From Bacillota bacterium (GTDB taxonomy: Bacteria; Bacillota; Bacilli; Alicyclobacillales; Alicyclobacillaceae): a DNA stretch of 11,862 nucleotides. The stretch covers positions 1 to 11,862 of the forward strand of contig JAKADF010000051.1 in the NCBI GenBank assembly GCA_021820805.1, written 5' to 3'. Made by a program: the position numbers and the translations under genes. Below are positions 1 through 5,571 of this stretch, piece after piece; the first letter of the stretch is position 1; each line of letters opens with the position of its first letter. The notes under the pieces are model-generated. The model was given only the letters and a program-made list of their open reading frames with translations. It was not told the DNA's origin and made no database searches.

Positions 1-273
1 AAGAGGCGCGGCATAGGTGACATCACGTTCCTTTGACTCCTCCACATCGTATTTTGCTTCACCTAAGCTGTAATCAATGAACTCGAGGACAAGGTTCCCC
101 GTGAAGTCTTGAATCGGAGAAATGTCAGCGAACATTTCTCGAAGTCCTTCCTGCAAAAACCACTCATACGATTTTTGCTGGATTTCGATGAGATTCGGTA
201 AGTCTAGCACTTCGCGGATACGAGAATAGCTTCTACGCTCCCGCCATCCGTACTTGACCATGTGTCCGTGCAA
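1..273 (-). CDS. rpoB: RNA polymerase beta subunit, N-terminal part (cut by window edge)
   Basis: This encodes the first 91 residues of the RNA polymerase beta subunit; the rest lies beyond base 1. The translation carries the conserved N-terminal beta signature: [12 protein letters not shown], then the stretch around LPNLIEIQ, then [20 protein letters not shown] and a [15 protein letters not shown] end. The start is read as TTG at 271-273, giving MHGHMVKYG, which lines up with the B. subtilis RpoB start (MTGQLVQYG, also TTG). A ribosome-binding site AGGGGTG lies 6 bases upstream. A downstream ATG at 259-261 would drop four residues and has no good ribosome-binding site. The gene sits after ybxB, as in B. 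subtilis, separated by a 230-base gap that holds a likely promoter. Identity is certain; the exact start is very likely. Confidence 0.96.
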   Translation of the reverse strand, partial: MHGHMVKYGWRERRSYSRIREVLDLPNLIEIQQKSYEWFLQEGLREMFADISPIQDFTGNLVLEFIDYSLGEAKYDVEESKERDVTYAAPL

Positions 274-323
274 ATCCGTCACCCCTCATGGCGAACTCAG
301 TTGAATATGCATCATAGATATTT

Positions 324-402
324 AAATGTGGAAACAAAAAAGAAAATGAGGCTGCATGGAACCACATTTTGGTACTTTACAACATTATTCACCTATTGCC
401 AA
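324..402 (-). promoter_or_regulatory. Candidate rpoB promoter and 5'-end stem in the ybxB-rpoB gap
   Basis: The 230 bases between the ybxB stop and the rpoB start hold no gene. On the minus strand there is TTGGCA (397-402), a 17-base spacer, and TAAAGT (374-379), a fair sigma-A promoter. Transcription would start near 367. An 8-base inverted repeat, AAATGTGG (362-369 on the minus strand) and CCACATTT (324-331), would then pair at the very 5' end of the rpoB transcript. Its 30-base loop contains a U-rich tract. The match is by eye only. Confidence 0.45.
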
Positions 403-503
403 ATAATCTTAATTTTATTCATGTACAATTAGGCAACCGCCTCATACTAGAATAATCGCATTTTGAAATGGTATCACATTAAGCATGATAAGTCAAATAG
501 TTT

Positions 504-1094
504 TTAAAAGCAACGGAAAACATAATACCCGCTCTTTTTGTAGCGTACTTCTACCTGATCAAATAAGTTCTGAAGAAACATCTCCGTACTTGGAGCTCCA
601 TGCTTTTTCTGAATTACTATCCAAAGCGAACCGCCCGGTTGTAAATGCTCTTTTGCTTCTTTATACAACCTATGCACAGTCTCTTTCCCTGCACGAATCG
701 GAGGGTTTAATATGACATCGGTACAAACAGCTTCCGGAAATGAAGAAAATCCGTCACTCACCGCAGCGCGTACGCGAGGTTCTAATCGCTTTGTATTTTC
801 AATCGCCAAGCTAACGGCCCGTTCATTCACGTCCATCATAATCCACGACGAGTCCGTATAAACCACTCCTAAAATGGCCGTTACAACGCCGTACCCGCAT
901 CCAAGGTCGGCAACAAAAGCACCACGCGAGAGATCCACGTGTTCTATTAAAATCTGTGTACCCTTGTCCAATTCATCCTTCGAAAATACTCCAGCGTCCG
1001 TTTTCATCCAAACTGCAACGCCGCGTGCTTGAACCTCAATTTTTCTCGGATTACTTGATACACTTGGTGTTCGCGAAAAATAATGCTCAGTCAC
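504..1094 (-). CDS. ybxB: RsmC/RsmD-like class I SAM-dependent methyltransferase YbxB
   Basis: This is a predicted S-adenosylmethionine-dependent RNA methyltransferase of the RsmC family (16S rRNA G1207-type enzymes). Its position just before rpoB matches ybxB of B. subtilis. The SAM-binding glycine loop is VADLGCGYGVV, and an acidic residue follows in MMDVNERAV, a family-typical second strand end. The catalytic NPP motif is NPPIRAGK, and the C-terminal part contains WIVIQKKHGAPS. I chose the GTG at 1092-1094, giving MTEHYFSRTPSV, which aligns with the B. subtilis MSEHYYSEKPSV start. GGGGG lies just upstream. An ATG two codons earlier (1100) is possible. The longer reading from 1154 runs into an upstream hairpin and is rejected. 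Length is about 196 residues, normal for the short single-domain form. The exact substrate base cannot be read from the sequence. Confidence 0.88.
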   Translation of the reverse strand: MTEHYFSRTPSVSSNPRKIEVQARGVAVWMKTDAGVFSKDELDKGTQILIEHVDLSRGAFVADLGCGYGVVTAILGVVYTDSSWIMMDVNERAVSLAIENTKRLEPRVRAAVSDGFSSFPEAVCTDVILNPPIRAGKETVHRLYKEAKEHLQPGGSLWIVIQKKHGAPSTEMFLQNLFDQVEVRYKKSGYYVFRCF

Positions 1095-1130
1095 TTTCAT
1101 CCCCCACAGGACGACAATCGTAAATACAAA

Positions 1131-1152
1131 CGGGCACCCAGGCCGGGTGCCC
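1131..1152 (-). terminator. GC-rich hairpin between rplL and ybxB (likely attenuator)
   Basis: A perfect 8-bp stem, GGGCACCC with GGGTGCCC, closes a 5-base loop (1140-1144). On the transcribed strand it is followed by G and the broken U-tract TTTGTATTTA. It lies 17 bases after the rplL stop. The interrupted U-tract suggests partial rather than full termination, which would lower ybxB expression relative to the highly expressed rplL. It could instead be an mRNA 3'-end stabiliser or a processing site. Confidence 0.55.
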
Positions 1153-1169
1153 ATTCGGAAACAGTCAAA

Positions 1170-1538
1170 TTACTTAACTTCAACAGATGCGCCAGCACCC
1201 TCGAGTTTAGCTTTGACAGCTTCAGCGTCTTCTTTGGAAACTTTCTCTTTAACTGCTTTCGGAGCGCTGTCAACCAATTCCTTAGCTTCTTTCAAGCCAA
1301 GGCCTGTAATCTCACGTACAACTTTAATAACACCAATCTTGGAAGAACCAGCAGCAGTAAGGATTACATCGAATTCGGTCTGTTCTGCAGCTGCTTCACC
1401 AGCGCCAGCACCACCGCCAACAACTGCAACAGGTGCAGCAGCGGTTACGCCAAATTCTTCTTCAATTGCTTTAACGAGCTCATTAAGCTCGAGTACAGTC
1501 ATGCCTTTGATGGCTTCGATAATATTTTCTTTCGTCAA
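1170..1538 (-). CDS. rplL: 50S ribosomal protein L7/L12
   Basis: This is the ribosomal stalk protein, present as dimers on L10, which recruits and stimulates the translational GTPases. The 122-residue product has the full family layout. The N-terminal dimerisation helices (residues 1-30, including [17 protein letters not shown]) are followed by an alanine/glycine-rich hinge (about residues 32-52). The globular C-terminal domain then carries [25 protein letters not shown] and the VE ending. The start is TTG (1536-1538), giving MTKENIIEA, with AGGAGG 9 bases upstream. The gene follows rplJ by 49 bases in the usual L10-L12 pair, so it should share the L10 leader control upstream of rplJ. Nothing in the protein is unusual. 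Confidence 0.98.
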   Translation of the reverse strand: MTKENIIEAIKGMTVLELNELVKAIEEEFGVTAAAPVAVVGGGAGAGEAAAEQTEFDVILTAAGSSKIGVIKVVREITGLGLKEAKELVDSAPKAVKEKVSKEDAEAVKAKLEGAGASVEVK

Positions 1539-1587
1539 CTCAAAACGCCTCCTTATAATTTACCAATAACGGTTATCAGATACTTAA

Positions 1588-2091
1588 TTACTCAGCAGCA
1601 GCTTCTCCATCGCGTGTATCCGCGATTTGTTTAACAGCGTAAGCCATATTCCGAATAGGAGCTTGCAATACGCTAAGCAACATAGACAGAAGACCTTCGC
1701 GTGATGGCAAGCTTGCAATCTCGCTTACTTCATCAGCATTAACAACTCGACCTTCAACTACGCCGCCTTTAAGCTCAAGTGCTTTATGCGCTTTTGCAAA
1801 GTCGTTTAATATCTTTGCAGGGCTAATAGGATCTTCGAAACTAAACGCTATAGCTGACGGGCCAGTCAAGTAAGGCTCTAATCCTTCTAATTGAACCGAT
1901 GCTGCAGCACGACGCGTTAGTGTATTTTTGAGAACGCGATACTCTACGCCAGCCTCACGCAACTGTTTGCGCAGTTCCGTGACTTCCGCTACGTTAAGTC
2001 CACGGTAATCAGTTACGACAGTTCCCTTACTACGAGAAAAGCGATCCGCTATTTCTTGAACAAGCTGTTCTTTTTCTTCACGTACACCCAT
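1588..2091 (-). CDS. rplJ: 50S ribosomal protein L10
   Basis: This is the stalk base protein. It binds 23S rRNA and L11 through its N-terminal domain and carries L7/L12 dimers on its C-terminal helix. The 167-residue product has the normal length. It contains the N-terminal pattern [13 protein letters not shown] and the stretch [15 protein letters not shown], then a C-terminal segment from about residue 135 ([25 protein letters not shown]) that includes the L12-binding helix. The start is ATG with AGGAGGTG about 11 bases upstream. The 231-base gap before it holds an L10-type leader and a strong terminator, so the L10-L12 complex probably represses its own transcript. Confidence 0.98.
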   Translation of the reverse strand: MGVREEKEQLVQEIADRFSRSKGTVVTDYRGLNVAEVTELRKQLREAGVEYRVLKNTLTRRAAASVQLEGLEPYLTGPSAIAFSFEDPISPAKILNDFAKAHKALELKGGVVEGRVVNADEVSEIASLPSREGLLSMLLSVLQAPIRNMAYAVKQIADTRDGEAAAE

Positions 2092-2147
2092 TAGAGGAAA
2101 TGCACCTCCTACTTTGCAGAGTAAGATGAACCGGCCGGCCTACGAAT

Positions 2148-2177
2148 AAAAAAGCGCCTTCGTAGAAACGAAGGCGC
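2148..2177 (-). terminator. Intrinsic terminator (attenuator) in the rplJ leader
   Basis: A perfect 10-bp stem, GCGCCTTCGT (2168-2177 on the minus strand) with ACGAAGGCGC (2154-2163), closes a 4-base loop. Six T residues follow (2148-2153). It lies between rplA and rplJ, downstream of the L10-type leader and 57 bases before the rplJ start. This placement is what a ribosomal-protein attenuator needs. An alternative pairing, GCGA...CATAT (2196-2205) with ATATG...TCGC (2176-2184), overlaps the terminator arm by two bases and may compete with it. Confidence 0.88.
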
Positions 2178-2263
2178 GACATATCCGTACATTGTATATG
2201 GTCGCGAACCTCGGTAGGCGGTCTCCCATTATCCATTATTGGACCTACGTTCTACGGTTCATC
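2178..2263 (-). promoter_or_regulatory. L10-type ribosomal protein leader of rplJ-rplL
   Basis: Upstream of the rplJ attenuator, the minus strand reads GTAGG (2244-2248) and later CCTAC (2214-2218). These arms can pair around a purine-rich stretch ending GGGAGACCG. The CGCCTACCGAGGT segment resembles the conserved Firmicutes L10 leader as I remember it. In that family the L10(L12)4 complex binds the folded leader and favours termination. In addition, GATGAACCG (2255-2263) is exactly complementary to CGGTTCATC (2125-2133), which lies beyond the terminator. Position, terminator and motif agree, but the fold was made by hand. Confidence 0.7.
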
Positions 2264-2287
2264 ATATTTTCTTATCACACTTGAACT

Positions 2288-2316
2288 AGCTTATCCCGAT
2301 TAACCGTTTCAGTCAA
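2288..2316 (-). promoter_or_regulatory. Candidate rplJ promoter
   Basis: TTGACT (2311-2316) is separated by 17 bases from TAAGCT (2288-2293), just after the rplA stop. The -35 box is good and the -10 box is poor (3 of 6). A TATGAT at 2263-2268 is a better -10 but lacks a good -35. Either would put a transcription start ahead of the L10 leader; read-through from rplA is also possible. Confidence 0.3.
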
Positions 2317-2322
2317 TAGGAA

Positions 2323-3027
2323 TTATTCAGCAATTGTTCCAATACGGCTTGTATTCACGTGCACACCAGGCCCCATTGTAGAAGCAACAGTGATTCCGCG
2401 AACATAAGTTCCTTTAGCACCAGATGGCTTTGCCTTCTGAAGCGCATCAACCAACGTCTGGAAATTACCAAGAAGCTTTTCAGCTTCAAATGATGCTTTC
2501 CCAATCGGAACATGAACAATACCAGCTTTGTCAAGACGATACTCGATTTTACCAGCTTTGATTTCACCAATAGCCCGGGCAACATCGAACGTAACTGTAC
2601 CTGTCTTCGGATTTGGCATAAGTCCTTTTGGTCCAAGAACTCGACCCAAACGACCGACCGAACCCATCATATCAGGAGTAGCTACAACGACATCAAAGTC
2701 GAACCATCCATGGGAAATCTTCTGAATCAAATCATCGTCGCCAACAAAATCAGCGCCTGCAGCTTCTGCCTCTTTAGCTTTGTCACCCTTTGCAAACACC
2801 AACACGCGAGCAGTTTTACCTGTACCGTGTGGCAGAACAACAGCACCACGAACTTGTTGATCCTGTTTCTTCGGGTCGACGCCAAGACGTACAGCAACTT
2901 CCACCGTTTCATCAAACTTAGCCGTAGCTGTTTGCTTAACGAGGTTAAGTGCCTCACCAGCATCGTACAGTTTCGTTTTATCTACTAACTTTATATTCTC
3001 AGCAATACGCTTAGATTTACGAGCCAC
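2323..3027 (-). CDS. rplA: 50S ribosomal protein L1
   Basis: This protein of the L1 stalk binds 23S rRNA helices 76-78 and helps release deacylated tRNA from the E site. In many bacteria it also represses its own mRNA. The 234-residue product has the family length. It starts MARKSKR and contains [20 protein letters not shown], then [16 protein letters not shown], the [20 protein letters not shown] stretch, and the C-terminal [17 protein letters not shown]. The start is GTG (3025-3027) with GGAGGTG 5 bases upstream. That ribosome-binding site directly abuts a small stem-loop (3041-3066) that looks like the L1 target in rRNA, so autogenous repression at this start is likely. It follows rplK by 62 bases. 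Confidence 0.98.
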   Translation of the reverse strand: MARKSKRIAENIKLVDKTKLYDAGEALNLVKQTATAKFDETVEVAVRLGVDPKKQDQQVRGAVVLPHGTGKTARVLVFAKGDKAKEAEAAGADFVGDDDLIQKISHGWFDFDVVVATPDMMGSVGRLGRVLGPKGLMPNPKTGTVTFDVARAIGEIKAGKIEYRLDKAGIVHVPIGKASFEAEKLLGNFQTLVDALQKAKPSGAKGTYVRGITVASTMGPGVHVNTSRIGTIAE

Positions 3028-3040
3028 TTTTACACCTCCA

Positions 3041-3066
3041 TGTGGTTAACGGTGTGAACCTCCCAC
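3041..3066 (-). promoter_or_regulatory. L1-binding-site mimic at the rplA ribosome-binding site
   Basis: The transcript reads GUGGGAGG (3059-3066), then a short GGU/ACC hairpin, then GUUAA and CCACA. The outer GUGG/CCAC arms pair, leaving an internal loop GA on one side and GUUAA on the other. E. coli 23S rRNA at the L1 stalk contains GUGGGAGG and, on the partner strand, AUACCAC. The motif ends one base before the rplA GGAGGTG, so bound L1 could block initiation. A second copy precedes rplK. Confidence 0.7.
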
Positions 3067-3089
3067 AATTGGACGTCGCGTATGTGCGA

Positions 3090-3521
3090 TTAGTCCTCAA
3101 TTACAATACCCATACTGCGTGCTGTACCTTCAACCATGCGCATAGCAGCTTCTACACTGCCTGCATTCAGGTCAGCCATTTTCTGTTCAGCAATTTCTTG
3201 CACTTTTGAACGTTTTAGTTTTGCTACTTTTTTCTTGTTCGGTTCGGATGAACCAGACTCTACGCCAGCAGCCTTCTTCAGGAGCACTGCAGCCGGTGGA
3301 GTTTTCAAGTCGAAAGTATAGGAGCGATCTTCATATACATACAACACAACTGGGATAATAAGCCCAACTTGGTCTGCAGTACGTGCGTTAAACTCCTTGC
3401 AAAAGCCCATGATGTTACCAACCTGTGCTTGACCTAGCGCAGGTCCAACCGGAGGCGCCGGGGTGGCCTTACCAGCAGCAATCTGGAGCTTTACAACTTT
3501 TACGATTTTCTTCGGCAACAT
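3090..3521 (-). CDS. rplK: 50S ribosomal protein L11
   Basis: This protein of the GTPase-associated centre binds 23S rRNA helices 43-44 and is the partner site for thiopeptide antibiotics and for RelA-type stringent factors. The N-terminal domain has [20 protein letters not shown] with the paired prolines, and the C-terminal rRNA-binding domain ends [12 protein letters not shown], as in B. subtilis. The start shown is ATG at 3519-3521 (143 residues). The next codon is TTG, which gives [10 protein letters not shown], the length of the B. subtilis protein, and sits better (8 bases) after GGAGG, so it may be the real start. A GTG at 3525 lies inside the ribosome-binding site and is rejected. The normally invariant GQxGVNIM segment reads GQAQVGNIM, one residue longer. 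An L1-type operator sits just upstream. Confidence 0.97.
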   Translation of the reverse strand: MLPKKIVKVVKLQIAAGKATPAPPVGPALGQAQVGNIMGFCKEFNARTADQVGLIIPVVLYVYEDRSYTFDLKTPPAAVLLKKAAGVESGSSEPNKKKVAKLKRSKVQEIAEQKMADLNAGSVEAAMRMVEGTARSMGIVIED

Positions 3522-3543
3522 GTCCACCTCCTTTGCCTGATAA

Positions 3544-3570
3544 TGTGGTAAGCGGGCAGAGCCCTCCCAC
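3544..3570 (-). promoter_or_regulatory. L1-binding-site mimic in the rplK leader
   Basis: The transcript reads GUGGGAGG (3563-3570), a GGGC-UCU-GCCC hairpin, GCUUA, then CCACA. It has the same outer GUGG/CCAC helix and the same GA versus purine-poor internal loop as the copy before rplA. It lies about 13 bases before the rplK GGAGG. This is the place where the L1 repressor site of the E. coli rplK-rplA operon lies. A 6-bp stem GGGACG/CGTCCC (3571-3576 with 3604-3609) just upstream encloses a U-rich loop and may form part of the same leader. Confidence 0.72.
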
Positions 3571-3646
3571 GGGACGAAAACACAAAAACAACCGTTTCAG
3601 CCACGTCCCAGAAGTGTATCCATGCGTTGTGACAGACACGAAATGG

Positions 3647-3675
3647 ATTATACACTATTTTCTTAGATCATTGCT
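3647..3675 (-). promoter_or_regulatory. Candidate promoter between nusG and rplK
   Basis: A perfect TATAAT lies at 3647-3652, in the 167-base nusG-rplK gap, at a fitting distance before the rplK leader. The hexamer 17 bases upstream (3670-3675) is AGCAAT, a poor -35, and there is no TGn extension. It may be a weak or activator-dependent promoter, or rplK may be transcribed only by read-through from nusG. Confidence 0.35.
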
Positions 3676-3688
3676 TTACAAAAATGGG

Positions 3689-4234
3689 TTATACCAGTTT
3701 TTCAACCTGGGCATAGTCTACTTCGAGCGGGGTTTCACGCCCGAACATGGAAACAAGAACCTTGAGCTTCTGGTTATCGCCGTGAACTTCCTCGACGGTG
3801 CCCACCATGTCAGCAAAAGGTCCATCCACCAAACGAACTGCTTCGCCAATCTGGTAGTCCATTTTTGCGCGGACTTCATCAACACCCATTTGCCTAAGAA
3901 TGCTCTGAACTTCATCTGGTAGCAAAGCAATCGGCTTTGAACCTGCACCAGAAGAGCCCACAAACCCAGTGACCCCAGGCGTATTGCGAACCACATACCA
4001 CGAGTCATCCGTCATTAGCATTTCGACAAGTACATACCCCGGGAAGACTTTTCGTTGAACAACCCTCTTTTTCCCGTTTTTCATCTCTAGCTCTTCTTCA
4101 GTTGGAACTAGAATGCGGAAAATTTTATCTTCCATGTTCATTGTTTGAACACGGCTTTCCAGGTTGTTCTTCACTTTGTTTTCATAACCTGAATATGTGT
4201 GAATCACAAACCACTGCTTTTCGAGGTTTTCCAT
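3689..4234 (-). CDS. nusG: Transcription termination/antitermination factor NusG
   Basis: This factor binds RNA polymerase across the clamp through its N-terminal NGN domain, affecting pausing and termination. Its C-terminal KOW domain contacts Rho or the ribosome. The NGN domain begins QWFVIHTYSGYENKVKNNLE and includes KVFPGYVLVEMLMTDDSWY and RNTPGVTGFVG. The KOW motif is VRLVDGPFADMVGTVEEV, and the ending MFGRETPLEVDYAQVEKLV matches Firmicutes NusG. I chose the ATG at 4232-4234 (181 residues) because it fits the family N-terminus. No clear ribosome-binding site precedes it. An in-frame ATG at 4271-4273 overlaps the secE stop as TAATG and would add 13 residues (MLGIGGAGQTALG), so coupled initiation there cannot be excluded. 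The gene follows secE, as in most bacteria. Confidence 0.96.
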   Translation of the reverse strand: MENLEKQWFVIHTYSGYENKVKNNLESRVQTMNMEDKIFRILVPTEEELEMKNGKKRVVQRKVFPGYVLVEMLMTDDSWYVVRNTPGVTGFVGSSGAGSKPIALLPDEVQSILRQMGVDEVRAKMDYQIGEAVRLVDGPFADMVGTVEEVHGDNQKLKVLVSMFGRETPLEVDYAQVEKLV

Positions 4235-4272
4235 GCCGAGGGCGGTTTGCCCCGCACCCCCTATACCCAACA

Positions 4273-4500
4273 TTAGACAAGACCAATCAGTGACATTAAC
4301 TTGGATACGCCAACGTCAAAGCCCCAGATGAGCAACGCTAAAACTAAACAAGTCAATAAACATGCGACTGTATAGTTTGTTACTTCCCCACGCGAAGGCC
4401 AGCGAACCCGTTCAAGTTCACGCCAAGATTCTCGAAAGAACGTAATCATCCCGCCGCGACGCTTTTTAGGCCTCTCGATGGTCGCGCTTGGCTTTGCCAT
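4273..4500 (-). CDS. secE: Protein translocase subunit SecE
   Basis: This is the small clamp subunit of the SecYEG channel in the cytoplasmic membrane. The 75-residue product is the short Firmicutes form. After a basic N-terminus (PKKRRGG) comes the amphipathic segment ITFFRESWRELERVRWPSRGE, with the W-P family signature. A single hydrophobic helix follows, about YTVACLLTCLVLALLIWGF. I took the ATG at 4498-4500 (MAKPSATIE), preceded by GGGG at 7 bases. The longer reading from 4563 would run through the rpmG coding region and is rejected. Gap to rpmG is 26 bases, and the stop codon overlaps a potential nusG ATG by one base. Confidence 0.95.
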   Translation of the reverse strand: MAKPSATIERPKKRRGGMITFFRESWRELERVRWPSRGEVTNYTVACLLTCLVLALLIWGFDVGVSKLMSLIGLV

Positions 4501-4526
4501 ATTCACGCCCCATTTCACCCTATCAG

Positions 4527-4676
4527 TTACCGAGTCTCCCGGTGCACCGTTTGACCATTGCAATAACGGCAGAACTTCTTCAGTTCAATCCTGTCAGGAT
4601 CATTCTTTTTGTTCTTCATGGTCGTATAATTACGCTGTTTGCATTCGGAACAAGCTAGCGTTACGATTACGCGCAT
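4527..4676 (-). CDS. rpmG: 50S ribosomal protein L33 (zinc-ribbon, C+ form)
   Basis: A 49-residue gene, too short for a usual ORF cutoff. It reads [19 protein letters not shown], with [15 protein letters not shown] and the ending TVHRETR, a clear match to L33, a small protein of the large subunit. It has two CxxC pairs (CSEC and CRYC), so it is the zinc-binding form. The start is ATG with GGAGGTG 7 bases upstream. It heads the rpmG-secE-nusG group, which is the standard bacterial arrangement, and has a strong promoter 89 bases upstream of the start codon. The leader contains a small TAGGA/TCCTA hairpin right before the ribosome-binding site. Confidence 0.96.
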   Translation of the reverse strand: MRVIVTLACSECKQRNYTTMKNKKNDPDRIELKKFCRYCNGQTVHRETR

Positions 4677-4764
4677 TCTAGGGCACCTCCCCCGATAGGA
4701 CGCATTCCTACCACAAACATAAACAGACGAACCCCCGCATCACGGGAACCCGCATACCTTAGTT

Positions 4765-4793
4765 AAATTAGCACAGCACTCGGCCTATGTCAA
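4765..4793 (-). promoter_or_regulatory. Sigma-A promoter of rpmG-secE-nusG
   Basis: A perfect TTGACA (4788-4793), a 17-base spacer and TAATTT (4765-4770) lie between sigH and rpmG. The -10 is preceded by TGC, an extended -10 TGn element that can offset its modest match. The 175-base sigH-rpmG gap otherwise holds a short GC-rich leader with small hairpins. This is the best promoter in the window. Confidence 0.75.
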
Positions 4794-4851
4794 CTCAAAA
4801 GTGGAGACTGCCCGTTCCGACCTACGATAGGCCGTGGGCCATAAGCGAAGA

Positions 4852-5499
4852 TCAAGCATATACGTTTCGGAATGTGAGGTATTTTTCAAGTTTGCGTTTG
4901 ACACGTTGCAAAGCATTATCGATAGATTTCACATGCCGCTCTAAATCAACGGCAATCTCCTGATAGGAACGCCCGTCAAGATAAAGCATCAAAACCTTAC
5001 GCTCCAAATCGCTTAGGAGTTCCGACATTTTCACTTCGATATCATCAAACTCTTCTTGATGAATAACTAATTCTTCAGGATCAGTGACGCGAGCAGTACA
5101 AATCACATCAAGAAGTGTACGATCCGAGTCTTCATCATAGATTGGTTTATCGAGAGAAACATAAGAGTTAAGCGGGATATGTTTTTGCCGCGTCGCCGTT
5201 TTAATAGCTGTGATAATCTGTCTTGTAATACATAGTTCTGCAAATGCCTTAAATGATGCGAGCTTATCCTCTCGAAAATCTCGAATGGATTTATACAGCC
5301 CAATCATGCCCTCTTGAACAATATCTTCCCGATCAGCGCCAATCAAAAAATAGGAACGCGCTTTCGCACGCACGAAATTCCGATATTTTTGAATTAGAAA
5401 TTCAAGCGCATCCGTATCGCCGTTTCGGACAGCTTCCACCAAATATTCGTCGGCTTTTTCTTCTAAGTAGCTGAGTTCAGTGTCTACCTGTGCTGTCAA
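4852..5499 (-). CDS. sigH: RNA polymerase sigma factor SigH (Spo0H)
   Basis: This alternative sigma factor of the sigma-70 family is used at the transition to stationary phase and early sporulation in Bacillales. Region 2 is almost identical to B. subtilis SigH: KYRNFVRAKARSYFLIGADR, DIVQEGMIGLYKSIRDF and AELCITRQIITAIKTATRQK. Region 4 holds the helix-turn-helix in LSDLERKVLMLYLDGRSYQE and RHVKSIDNALQRVKRKLEKY. I chose the TTG at 5497-5499 (MTAQVDTEL, 215 residues), with GGGGTGAT just upstream; family length is about 218. Nearby ATG and GTG codons lie too close to, or inside, the ribosome-binding site. The longer reading to 5562 includes a promoter and would not be on the transcript. It follows rae1, as in B. 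subtilis. Confidence 0.97.
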   Translation of the reverse strand: MTAQVDTELSYLEEKADEYLVEAVRNGDTDALEFLIQKYRNFVRAKARSYFLIGADREDIVQEGMIGLYKSIRDFREDKLASFKAFAELCITRQIITAIKTATRQKHIPLNSYVSLDKPIYDEDSDRTLLDVICTARVTDPEELVIHQEEFDDIEVKMSELLSDLERKVLMLYLDGRSYQEIAVDLERHVKSIDNALQRVKRKLEKYLTFRNVYA

Positions 5500-5532
5500 T
5501 ATCATCACCCCGAAGGTAGCCAGGATGACGTC

Positions 5533-5562
5533 ATTATACATTATGTAATCTATCACGCGCAA
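5533..5562 (-). promoter_or_regulatory. Candidate sigH promoter
   Basis: A perfect TATAAT (5533-5538) lies 18 bases downstream of TTGCGC (5557-5562) in the rae1-sigH gap. Transcription would begin near 5525, about 26 bases before the TTG start of sigH, leaving room for the GGGGTGAT site. The -35 matches only 3 of 6. In B. subtilis sigH has its own sigma-A promoter repressed by AbrB; nothing here shows AbrB control. Confidence 0.5.
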
Positions 5563-5571
5563 TGGTAACTA

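Noticed and set aside
485..715. Plus-strand open frame of 76 codons after a possible ATG in the ybxB-rpoB gap
   Set aside because: Most of it lies antisense to the conserved end of ybxB, there is no good ribosome-binding site, and the product resembles nothing I know.
1083..1634. Plus-strand open frame of 183 codons across rplL
   Set aside because: It runs antisense to rplL and the end of rplJ, both certain genes, and is low in complexity.
2131..2140. GC-rich self-complementary CCGGCCGGCC before rplJ as a protein-binding site
   Set aside because: Short palindromes of this composition arise easily; it is better explained as part of the leader pairing.
4817..4834. Stem CGGCCTA/TAGGTCG after the sigH stop as a terminator
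   Set aside because: The stem is short with a 3-base loop and a G-U pair, and no U-tract follows; too weak to call.
5500..5562. Extension of sigH upstream to 5562
   Set aside because: The segment holds a perfect TATAAT and would lie before the transcription start; homology begins after the TTG at 5499.
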